A stretch of DNA of 33,850 nucleotides, taken from NCBI GenBank assembly GCA_021811425.1, contig JAJZPA010000014.1:1-33850 (forward strand), in the 5' to 3' direction. Below, piece by piece: positions 25,043-32,070 of the stretch (its first letter is position 1; each line of letters starts with the position of its first letter). This DNA is from Bacillota bacterium. GTDB lineage: Bacteria > Bacillota > Desulfitobacteriia > Desulfitobacteriales > Desulfitobacteriaceae. A program made the position numbers and the translations under genes. Under the pieces are notes generated by a model, which saw only the letters and a program-made list of their open reading frames with translations, did no database searches and had not been told where the DNA came from.

Positions 25043-25175
25043 TAAGTGGGAATGTGGAGGGGATCGATATACGTCAAGACGTTTCCGCCTTAATTCACAC
25101 CGAGCAGGATTTATGGTAGAACCGCCTGCTCAATTTCCCGGGATAATCATGCGCCAAACTTTTACCCGTGTCCTG

Positions 25176-25268
25176 TTACTTGCTTGCCACTATCGGCAGG
25201 TTTTCACCGGCTATCCCACCCGCACCTGGCGCATCTTCCATCTGCCCATTCTGCAGATGTACTTTCAT
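25176..25268 (-). CDS. 30-aa microprotein candidate
   Basis: Hand-translated: MKVHLQNGQMEDAPGAGGIAGENLPIVASK*; AAAGAGG upstream. Confidence 0.3.
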   Translation of the reverse strand: MKVHLQNGQMEDAPGAGGIAGENLPIVASK

Positions 25269-25283
25269 AAAAACCTCTTTATG

Positions 25284-25403
25284 TTATGCACGCGGGAAGG
25301 AGATTCGCGCGAATCCCCTTCCCTCTTTGGTTTTTAATTTGATCGCAAGGGTGAGGATTTGCACCTCACATGGGAAGGGTGGTCTTAGTCCCTCGGCTTT
25401 CAT
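25284..25403 (-). CDS. 39-aa microprotein candidate
   Basis: Hand-translated: MKAEGLRPPFPCEVQILTLAIKLKTKEGRGFARISFPRA*; weak ribosome-binding site. Confidence 0.25.
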   Translation of the reverse strand: MKAEGLRPPFPCEVQILTLAIKLKTKEGRGFARISFPRA

Positions 25404-25522
25404 CTTTAACCGCTTCTACCCCAGGTTGATTACTTGCCTAGCGTCTACTTTTTTTCCGCCACCTTGCTACATATGAGTATAAACCCGTTGTCCCTTCCTT
25501 TTTTCCAGGAATCTTGTTAAAT

Positions 25523-25936
25523 TTATTCCTCCCTTACGGGGTCAATAAGTTGTCTCTTTGTGGCCATTAAGAGCAAATAAAAAAGCATGTTCTCCTTCCA
25601 TGCGTAGCATAGGCTCAAACTAATTTTAAGTTCTATGGATATAGCGTTCATGTTCTTGTGTTTGAAATAATAACTCTCGATAATTATCCGATATTCACCT
25701 GGCATTATCGAGAGTGCATCATGAATCAGTTTTACCCAAGGATCATTCGCTTCAAAAAGTCTCATTCCTCTAGATTGTGTTTGGTTCCCCATTTCTCCCC
25801 CACTTACCCTCACCTCACTGAATGGGGTTTCATGGATGATATTTTCTCTTTTATCCTTGAGTTCTTTTGATTTTGTGGGGTAAGCGTAGAGTTCCGTCTC
25901 GATTTTACGGGTAATCTGCTTACTTATTAATGGCAT
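25523..25936 (-). CDS. RinA/ArpU-like phage late transcriptional regulator
   Basis: 137 aa; sigma-70-region-4-like 'LIHDALSIMPGEYRIIIESYYFKHKNMNAISIELKISLSLCYAWKENMLFYLL'; position upstream of late genes. Confidence 0.6.
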   Translation of the reverse strand: MPLISKQITRKIETELYAYPTKSKELKDKRENIIHETPFSEVRVSGGEMGNQTQSRGMRLFEANDPWVKLIHDALSIMPGEYRIIIESYYFKHKNMNAISIELKISLSLCYAWKENMLFYLLLMATKRQLIDPVREE

Positions 25937-25947
25937 CTATGCACCCC

Positions 25948-26214
25948 TCACTTCAGCTTGAATTTCCCATAATTCCTTTTATCTTCGAACACGCACCGAT
26001 TTTCAAACTTACATTCATCACATTTCCCTTGAGCAAATATTGGCTGATTTAAACATGATTTTTCGTTCCGAAACTTCTCTGGCTCCCATGATTCAAGGTC
26101 TTCTATCTCTCTTTCGAGGGCATGTGCTTTATTGAGCAATTCATCGAGTTCCTGTTTCTTTTTCGTAATGAGGCTCATAACATTCCCGGCCCTATACTCT
26201 GCGTTTGTTTCCAT
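25948..26214 (-). CDS. Hypothetical coiled-coil protein with C-terminal Cys cluster
   Basis: Start reassigned to METNAEYRAGNVMSLITKKKQELDELLNK (GGAGGAAGT upstream); 'CDECKFENRC'. Confidence 0.5.
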   Translation of the reverse strand: METNAEYRAGNVMSLITKKKQELDELLNKAHALEREIEDLESWEPEKFRNEKSCLNQPIFAQGKCDECKFENRCVFEDKRNYGKFKLK

Positions 26215-26222
26215 ACTTCCTC

Positions 26223-26591
26223 CTATCCGAAGAAATCGCCGCCCCTTTTGTTCCATTGCCGTAATATTCTCCCGAGCCTTATCTTCTCCCCTTGTTGATG
26301 CGCCAGATCCGCCGCAAGAACGCATACCCTCATAAAACTCCGCATTTCGTCACACTGTCGGGGAGATAGGGCTTGGGTGAAGTGTGTTTTCTCGTCTCCC
26401 AGAGGGCTTGCTATGTCTGCCTGGTATTTATTTTTAACTTGCGATTCTAGGTGATTCTTTTGTCTCCACCCCCAAACCGTGACAGTGCTAATACCCAAGG
26501 CTCGTGCGATATTACAATCGTTCATACCTTGGTCATAGAGGGTTCTAACTTTTTCCCATGTCTCAGAGGATATTCTAGGCGGTCTGCCCAT
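26223..26591 (-). CDS. Helix-turn-helix protein
   Basis: Start reassigned to MGRPPRISSETWEKVRTLYDQGMNDCNIARALGISTVTVWGWRQKN. Confidence 0.6.
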   Translation of the reverse strand: MGRPPRISSETWEKVRTLYDQGMNDCNIARALGISTVTVWGWRQKNHLESQVKNKYQADIASPLGDEKTHFTQALSPRQCDEMRSFMRVCVLAADLAHQQGEKIRLGRILRQWNKRGGDFFG

Positions 26592-26596
26592 GAGGA

Positions 26597-28396
26597 TCAC
26601 CTCACATCTGACATAATGCGTTTGATTTTCCCAAAGATAAATTCGAGCGGTGGAATTGCTATACTGTTTCCGTTTGCCTTGTATTTGGCGCTGTCCGATG
26701 TTCCTTTGATATCTAGCCACCAGTCAGGAAAACCCATCAAGCGTAAACACTCAATGGGCGTTAATCTACGTACTCTATAACCGATTCTTACTGGGTTCTG
26801 ATAATTGAGACTGTATCCGCCATTTTCCTTGGCTTGTAAGGTTCCACTTAACTCTTTGGTTTCTCTAAGATTTCGGACATCTACGGCTTGAGCAACGATA
26901 TTATCCGCATCTCCCCGGAAAGACATATTTGACTTGGCTAGCAAGGTGTTTGCTGGATCTGGATAGGCCACTGCATGCCTGTCCCCTGCCGTCAATGTCG
27001 GGCATGGATCTCCGGGTTTACCTATTCCCAAACCGTTTCCTGACCCATCGCCATTTCTTGAAGAACCTCCCCCTTTATAACGAGTCGCTTTGTCGTTTAT
27101 GGGGATCGGTGCGGCCACAAACGTCTGCTGTTTCATCCCTGGTTCTGCCTGTAGTGCGCCAGACTTGTTACCTAAATCTCGTACTTCATCCCTCTGGTTG
27201 GCAGCGAAGGCTATTGTCGGCACCATGTTCGTTCCACTTTGCCCCGCCCTTAGCGTTGGAGATATTCCCTCGGCTATGCCCAACGAGCCAGCTTTGGCGG
27301 ATTGGCCTGCACTGAAGGCTATTATTGGTTCATGGTTATGTGATTGCGCTCTGAGTGTCGGGCAAACGTCCTCCCCAATGTCCATCCTTGAGCCACCTTG
27401 ATCATTCAGAACAACGCACGGTTGTCTCTGCCCCCCCTGCATGGTGTTAAGGGTTGGGCTGACATCTCCGTGGATTCTTGGCACTCCATCTTGACTTCGT
27501 GGTTCAAAGCAGACAACGAGGTCTATAGCGTCTTTGTAGTCTCGTTGCTTGATGGTGCTTGATTTCCCTGTTTCGGCGTATTCTCCGATTGCTTGCATCG
27601 CAAATCCAGCCCTGCTTGTTGCCTCAACGCCATCTCCAACACCGGTGGCAGCTTCTTCCCTCGCCTCTCTGCTCTGTTCAGAATCCCTTGGCAAGCTTTT
27701 GGACTCAAATAGTATTTCTCCGGCACGTTCTCCTCTAAAATCTGCGACAAGGAAGATTCGGCGGCGACGTTGGGGGACTCCCCAAAATTGAGCGTCGAAA
27801 GTTCGCCAGGCAACTTGGCCGAGGGGTCCAACAGCCACACCCGCACGGGTCCATTTTTTATTTGTGGGGAGTAATACCTCTCCTCCAACCAACTTGGAGA
27901 GCACAGTGGCGAAATCGCCCCCCCCGTTAGAGCTGAATGCTCCGAGGACGTTTTCCCAAATAGCGAAAGTTGGATATTCTCCATTTGTGGCCTCCTGCAT
28001 TTCTCGAATTATCCGAATGGCTTCTAGAAATAAGCCTGACCGGGTACTTGTGAGAAACTTGCGAGCAAGATATACGGTTGGTCTGACACCAAGTCTCTTC
28101 TTTCCCCTCTGCTTTACTTTTAGCCCTTTGAGTAATCCCTTTTGTTTCCCAGCCACACTCAAATCCTGGCATGGGCTACCAAAGGTGATAATGTCAACCG
28201 GTTCAAGTTCCGAACCTTTGATTTTCGTCACATCTCCATGATGTTTCATACTGGGAAAGTGTTTCCGAGATACTTTGATGGGGAACGACTCTATCTCACT
28301 TGCCCACTTTGCCACTATGCCGTGTCTGCTTGCCGCCAAGGGGAAGGCGCTTATCCCATCGAAAAGTGAGCCAAGTGTTAGTTCTCGCTCGTTCAT
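26597..28396 (-). CDS. DNA (cytosine-5) methyltransferase with expanded target-recognition region
   Basis: Motif I 'LTLGSLFDGISAFPLAASRHGI', motif IV 'GSPCQDLSVAGK', 'FAIWENVLGAF', motif VIII 'GVPQRRRRIFLVADF', 'RRLTPIECLRLMGFP', 'ANGNSIAIPP'. Start reassigned to MNERELTLGSLFDG, overlapping the upstream microORF stop. Confidence 0.9.
   Translation of the reverse strand: MNERELTLGSLFDGISAFPLAASRHGIVAKWASEIESFPIKVSRKHFPSMKHHGDVTKIKGSELEPVDIITFGSPCQDLSVAGKQKGLLKGLKVKQRGKKRLGVRPTVYLARKFLTSTRSGLFLEAIRIIREMQEATNGEYPTFAIWENVLGAFSSNGGGDFATVLSKLVGGEVLLPTNKKWTRAGVAVGPLGQVAWRTFDAQFWGVPQRRRRIFLVADFRGERAGEILFESKSLPRDSEQSREAREEAATGVGDGVEATSRAGFAMQAIGEYAETGKSSTIKQRDYKDAIDLVVCFEPRSQDGVPRIHGDVSPTLNTMQGGQRQPCVVLNDQGGSRMDIGEDVCPTLRAQSHNHEPIIAFSAGQSAKAGSLGIAEGISPTLRAGQSGTNMVPTIAFAANQRDEVRDLGNKSGALQAEPGMKQQTFVAAPIPINDKATRYKGGGSSRNGDGSGNGLGIGKPGDPCPTLTAGDRHAVAYPDPANTLLAKSNMSFRGDADNIVAQAVDVRNLRETKELSGTLQAKENGGYSLNYQNPVRIGYRVRRLTPIECLRLMGFPDWWLDIKGTSDSAKYKANGNSIAIPPLEFIFGKIKRIMSDVR
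27523..27984 (-). CDS. Overprinted protein encoded in an alternative frame within the C5-methyltransferase gene
   Basis: 153 aa 'MENIQLSLFGKTSSEHSALTGG...FGESPNVAAESSLSQILEENVPEKYYLSPKACQGILNRAERRGKKLPPVLEMALRQQ'; AGGAGG with a 6-nt spacer before ATG. Confidence 0.65.
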   Translation of the reverse strand: MENIQLSLFGKTSSEHSALTGGAISPLCSPSWLEERYYSPQIKNGPVRVWLLDPSAKLPGELSTLNFGESPNVAAESSLSQILEENVPEKYYLSPKACQGILNRAERRGKKLPPVLEMALRQQAGLDLRCKQSENTPKQGNQAPSSNETTKTL

Positions 28397-28497
28397 CAGC
28401 CGCACCCTAATTGTGTCCCACAATTTCGACATTGGGTACAGGTTCCTGCATGGACTATGTTTGTGCTGCCACAGATTGGACAGGGTTCATTGCTCAT
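28396..28497 (-). CDS. 33-aa zinc-ribbon microprotein
   Basis: Hand-translated: MSNEPCPICGSTNIVHAGTCTQCRNCGTQLGCG*; stop overlaps the methyltransferase ATG. Confidence 0.65.
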   Translation of the reverse strand: MSNEPCPICGSTNIVHAGTCTQCRNCGTQLGCG

Positions 28498-28940
28498 GGG
28501 TGCACCTCCAAGAGAGAAGGATTGTCATAGATTGACCCGATTACCTCGCTGTTTTCAATAGTCGTATATAGTTCCTCATGATCATTGAGTTCTTCAACAA
28601 CCCCACTATTTGTGTCAAGAAACTCGTCAAGCGTAAAACGACCATTTTCAAATACAACAACTGCACGGTTTGTAAAATCGAATCCTTCTTTGTATTCATA
28701 TCCTTCTTCTCCGGTATCATCGAATTGGACTACATCGCCCTCATACACTTCCACACCGTTTTTATCATGGAGTCCTGTGTATTGGCCGACTGATTCAGGG
28801 ATAACCTCATAAACATATGATCTTGTATCATCAAAAGAAAATATTTCGGCGCGTTTGAAAAATGGATTGAAGCAATAATAGCCATAGGCCCACTCGCCAG
28901 TATCAACTCGCTTACCGCGGAATTTAATATCACGCGTCAT
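28494..28940 (-). CDS. YopX family protein
   Basis: 'REIKFRG...VGQYTGLHDKNGVEVYEGDVVQF...VIGSIYDNPSLL' YopX signature (here 'TRDIKFRGKR'). Confidence 0.85.
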   Translation of the reverse strand: MTRDIKFRGKRVDTGEWAYGYYCFNPFFKRAEIFSFDDTRSYVYEVIPESVGQYTGLHDKNGVEVYEGDVVQFDDTGEEGYEYKEGFDFTNRAVVVFENGRFTLDEFLDTNSGVVEELNDHEELYTTIENSEVIGSIYDNPSLLEVHP

Positions 28941-29659
28941 GGCTCAACCTCCATTTCCGCCCGTAAATCTTCCTTGATGTAATAATTCCAACCATTTTCC
29001 TTGCAGATTCGCTCGGCTTCTCGACCAAACTCCCCCCAGTTGGTATCACTCTTGTAATGGTTGAGTTTGCCGATCTTCAGGAGAGTATCTTCACTTGCAA
29101 ATTTAGGGATTATTACAATGGCCCCAAGGACTATCTTTGGATCTAGTACCGGTTCAAAACTAACCCATGTATTTATTCCTTGCTTTGCGGCATCAAATAA
29201 AGTGGCCATCCTTTCGGCCTGGGGAGCCGCTAAGGGTTCTGCCTTTTCATCCCCAGAATAAGTAATTCCAAAACTATCCCCAGAATCTAAAAGGTCAAGG
29301 TCTCTTCTCGCTCTATCTCCACCTTTGGTAAGTATTTGGACATGCGCCCCAGCGTTTTTAATTGCTTGGATAACTTCTCTTGTCGGTGTAGTGTCAATAT
29401 CAGCAGGATAGGGGTCACACGTGAAGCAGAGCATTATCTTTTTACCTTTGTATTTACCACCTGATAACTGCTGCTTAGTGGCCTCTACTATGCCTTCTCT
29501 CGGTTTTACGTCTGCAAAATCTTCGTTAGGGTGCCAACGGTCAAAGTTTTTGCGGGCGTAACAATACCAACACCCATGGTTACATCCGGTGTAAATATTG
29601 ATCGCCAAATCGCTATATTCCTTGGCCCGTGTCCGGGGTTCATAAATTGGCCTAAACAT
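28937..29659 (-). CDS. Radical SAM protein (SPL-like)
   Basis: 'NIYTGCNHGCWYCYAR' CxxxCxxC cluster; 'IMLCFTCDPYP', 'VQILTKGGDRARRDLDLL', 'VSFEPVLDP'. Confidence 0.8.
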   Translation of the reverse strand: MFRPIYEPRTRAKEYSDLAINIYTGCNHGCWYCYARKNFDRWHPNEDFADVKPREGIVEATKQQLSGGKYKGKKIMLCFTCDPYPADIDTTPTREVIQAIKNAGAHVQILTKGGDRARRDLDLLDSGDSFGITYSGDEKAEPLAAPQAERMATLFDAAKQGINTWVSFEPVLDPKIVLGAIVIIPKFASEDTLLKIGKLNHYKSDTNWGEFGREAERICKENGWNYYIKEDLRAEMEVEP

Positions 29660-30062
29660 GGTTCACCTCCCCTGCCAAGAATTCTGGATTTTCGTAGATG
29701 TTGCCAACGACTTCAATTTGAGTGAATTTTAGATACAAAGTACTGTCGTAGTAATGTTTGATGTGCCTAAGCCAATACATGCCGTTCCCATATCTCACTA
29801 CCCAGATATAAGATTTTTCCTTTTGGTCTAGTGGGCTAATATAAGAGAATTTAACAATATCCCCCTCATAGATCTCCTTACCGTTCTTGTCATGGAGTCC
29901 GGTATACTCATAGACTTCGATGGGGATAGCTTCAGCTTGCCATTCCTCGTCTATCCTGTCCCAGGTGTATATTGTGCCTTCGGCGGTTATGGCGATTTCC
30001 GCTGGGGGTATCAAACATCGTTCTTCTTTATCCCACGCCCGAAACTTAATCTCCCTAGGCAT
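29652..30062 (-). CDS. YopX family protein (second copy)
   Basis: 'MPREIKFRAWDKEERCL...YEYTGLHDKNGKEIYEGDIVKF...VVGNIYENPEFL'. Confidence 0.85.
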   Translation of the reverse strand: MPREIKFRAWDKEERCLIPPAEIAITAEGTIYTWDRIDEEWQAEAIPIEVYEYTGLHDKNGKEIYEGDIVKFSYISPLDQKEKSYIWVVRYGNGMYWLRHIKHYYDSTLYLKFTQIEVVGNIYENPEFLAGEVNHV

Positions 30063-30095
30063 TTTCTCCACCTCCAGAGGGGCAGCCGCCCCATA

Positions 30096-30596
30096 TTACT
30101 TATCAAAATACTGCATAGCTTTTTCGCTAGCCTGCGTGAGCCTCACGAAATCCTCGTCATTCCCACCCGCATCCGGATGCATCGTCTTGGCCAGCTGCCG
30201 GTACCGCTCCTTCACGTCCTCAGGCCCGGACGGGATCTGCTCATAACCCAAGAACCGGAAGAAGCTTGGGATCTCCACCGGGGGTGGGAGATATTTCATC
30301 CCCGCCACCCATGTACTAAGTTCGTAGATCCCGCGCTCAACCATACGGGCCAAGTCTTCAAGAGCCAAGACGACCTGGGCAAAGGCATCTGAGCCATATC
30401 TGAGCTCTACCCCCCGAGCCTTCGCCTTCTCGATGCTGTGGTCAAACCGGTAAAGCTCGTTGCGGTACCGGAACTCCACCCAGCAGCCGAAGCGGTCGAA
30501 GTTGTAATTGAAATCCTTAATTCCCAGGCGCTCCATGGCTCTGGACAGCTTCTGTTCGTAGTTGTCCGCTGCGCCATACTGTTTTTTAGCACCCAT
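30096..30596 (-). CDS. Phage protein with C-terminal J-domain-like region
   Basis: 'FFRFLGYEQIPSGPEDVKERYRQLAKTMHPDAGGNDEDFVRLTQASEKAMQYF' with HPD. Confidence 0.7.
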   Translation of the reverse strand: MGAKKQYGAADNYEQKLSRAMERLGIKDFNYNFDRFGCWVEFRYRNELYRFDHSIEKAKARGVELRYGSDAFAQVVLALEDLARMVERGIYELSTWVAGMKYLPPPVEIPSFFRFLGYEQIPSGPEDVKERYRQLAKTMHPDAGGNDEDFVRLTQASEKAMQYFDK

Positions 30597-30613
30597 AAGA
30601 TCACCCCCTGACT

Positions 30614-30745
30614 TTAGCCATTCTTCTTGAATCCAATCTCCATCCGGCACAAGTCATATTTCAGGTATAGACATGCCCATCGTTTTAGGCAGTCTTTGCA
30701 TTTACATTTGTTATCACATTTTCGGCAGAGACAGTAGTTATTCAA
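30614..30745 (-). CDS. Cys-rich microprotein
   Basis: TTG start after GGGAGG: (L)NNYCLCRKCDNKCKCKDCLKRWACLYLKYDLCRMEIGFKKNG. Confidence 0.5.
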   Translation of the reverse strand: MNNYCLCRKCDNKCKCKDCLKRWACLYLKYDLCRMEIGFKKNG

Positions 30746-31194
30746 GATTGCACCTCCCAATCCCATAAACTTAATGCCCCTTTGGCCGGAACCGGAACCT
30801 CTAGGGGTTTGACATTTTCCAGTATCCAAGCATAGCGGCCTAGGCTGAAATCACCAAACGGCGCATCCGTCCCGATCTGTTTTTGTGTAAGGTCATCAGT
30901 CGGTATACAATCCACTAATTCACAAGTGGCCAGGATAGCGCCTCGCGGTAGATCGTAATCCATTACTCCACTCCATGATGACCCAGTTAAATCAAGTGGT
31001 TTTCCAACAAGCGGTGCCAATCCGCCTTGGAATTGCCAAATACTCAACTTCGAAGCTTGGTCCGGGTTCCACTTCTTCGATGCATGAATCGCCAATAGGC
31101 CTCTGTACTTTGTCGCCCAGCTGCGAGTCTCTATTTTCTTGGCTCCTGTCACGATTAACGATGCCCACGGTTGCATTAAAGATAAAGCTTTCAT
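30742..31194 (-). CDS. ASCH domain protein
   Basis: 'MKALSLMQPWASLIVTGAKKIETRSWATKYRGLLAIHASKKW...GAILATCELVDCIP...FSLGRYAWILENVKPL'. Confidence 0.85.
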   Translation of the reverse strand: MKALSLMQPWASLIVTGAKKIETRSWATKYRGLLAIHASKKWNPDQASKLSIWQFQGGLAPLVGKPLDLTGSSWSGVMDYDLPRGAILATCELVDCIPTDDLTQKQIGTDAPFGDFSLGRYAWILENVKPLEVPVPAKGALSLWDWEVQS

Positions 31195-31511
31195 TTGTTT
31201 TCCCTCCAAATTCCCGCATAATATTCCGGGTACATTTTCGCCGCTTCCCGTTCCCAAAATCGTCGCCAAGAATCACTCTGGTGTGGACTCTCTTTGGACA
31301 AGTTGTGATGTTCCGGGCAAAGACAAATCAGATTTTCTTCATCATGTTTCCTTTCCGGGAATTGTGAACGGAATAAAACGTGGTGAAGGCTTACATTTGT
31401 CCGTCCGCAACCCGGGAATCTACATCGGCCATGATCACGCTTTTTTACCCTATCTCTTACTCCAACATCACTTTTGTTTTTCTTTTTGTATGTTGGCTTC
31501 GGGATTGCCAT
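31191..31511 (-). CDS. HNH endonuclease-like protein
   Basis: 'RDHGRCRFPGCGRTNVSLHHVLFRSQFPERKHDEENLICLCPEHH'. Confidence 0.8.
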   Translation of the reverse strand: MAIPKPTYKKKNKSDVGVRDRVKKRDHGRCRFPGCGRTNVSLHHVLFRSQFPERKHDEENLICLCPEHHNLSKESPHQSDSWRRFWEREAAKMYPEYYAGIWRENK

Positions 31512-31529
31512 TAGGCTGTAATCCAAGGC

Positions 31530-31895
31530 TCAGTCCCCCTCTGTTGCATAAATTTCAATCTCCATGCGCTCATCTTTTTTCTCGCACCAGAGTTTTTGGA
31601 CCGTCGCCTTCACAACTTGCCGGTCATCAAGCCAAGCGATTCCATTAAGCCCATCCATCGAACTCTTCAAATAGTTGTCAACATCGCCCGCGTTGCCGAA
31701 ACCCTTTATCCCATAGAGATAAACCCTGACATCGACAATGACATATTTCTCAGTTGGTTCCTTGCATTTTATCCGGGCGTACATCCCGATTGCTGTTTTA
31801 TAGTCCAGATATCTTTGGGCATATTCTTTCTTGTAAACCCCGCGTCGTGTCATTCGCACAGCAGGTATTGGCCGACCAGGTATAGTGATTTTCAA
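31530..31895 (-). CDS. rusA: RusA-like Holliday junction resolvase
   Basis: TTG start with AAGGTGG upstream: (L)KITIPGRPIPAVRMTRRGVYKKEYAQRYLDYK...GNAGDVDNYLKSSMDGLNGIAWLDDRQVV. Confidence 0.8.
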   Translation of the reverse strand: MKITIPGRPIPAVRMTRRGVYKKEYAQRYLDYKTAIGMYARIKCKEPTEKYVIVDVRVYLYGIKGFGNAGDVDNYLKSSMDGLNGIAWLDDRQVVKATVQKLWCEKKDERMEIEIYATEGD

Positions 31896-32026
31896 TCGTC
31901 CACCTTCTCTCGATAGAAAACGTAAATCCCAGTATCGAGAACCTCGATTACTTTGTATTCCCAACCGATTGGCAGTTCCCTGAGAAACGCCCGTACTTCA
32001 TTCTTTGTGTCGAATTTTTTAACCAT
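31892..32026 (-). CDS. 44-aa hypothetical protein
   Basis: MVKKFDTKNEVRAFLRELPIGWEYKVIEVLDTGIYVFYREKVDD*; GGGGGG upstream. Confidence 0.5.
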   Translation of the reverse strand: MVKKFDTKNEVRAFLRELPIGWEYKVIEVLDTGIYVFYREKVDD

Positions 32027-32036
32027 AACTCCCCCC

Positions 32037-32062
32037 ATACCAAAGCCCGGATAATGATCCGG
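32037..32062. repeat. Intergenic hairpin element, copy A
   Basis: ataccaaagcccggat-aatg-atccgg; its first 16 nt are identical to copy B at 32733. Confidence 0.6.
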
Positions 32063-32070
32063 TCCTCTCT

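Noticed and set aside
25345-25445. tRNA-like segment on the minus strand (GCAAG...TGAGG-TGCAAAT-CCTCA-CCCTTGC)
   Set aside because: A T-arm-like hairpin and a 5-bp acceptor match exist, but I could not form a valid anticodon arm and the T-loop lacks the standard TTC; a 39-aa ORF covers part of it. Not called a tRNA.
25017-25476. Plus-strand ORFs of 106 and 102 aa in the structured segment
   Set aside because: Opposite to the direction of all genes; the frames follow antisense of inverted repeats and small minus-strand ORFs.
27927-28172. Second alternative-frame ORF (81 aa) inside the methyltransferase gene
   Set aside because: No ribosome-binding site seen before its ATG and no family-like sequence, unlike the 27523-27984 ORF.
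30992-31276. 94-aa alternative-frame ORF over HNH/ASCH genes
   Set aside because: Nested across two well-supported CDS; no independent support.
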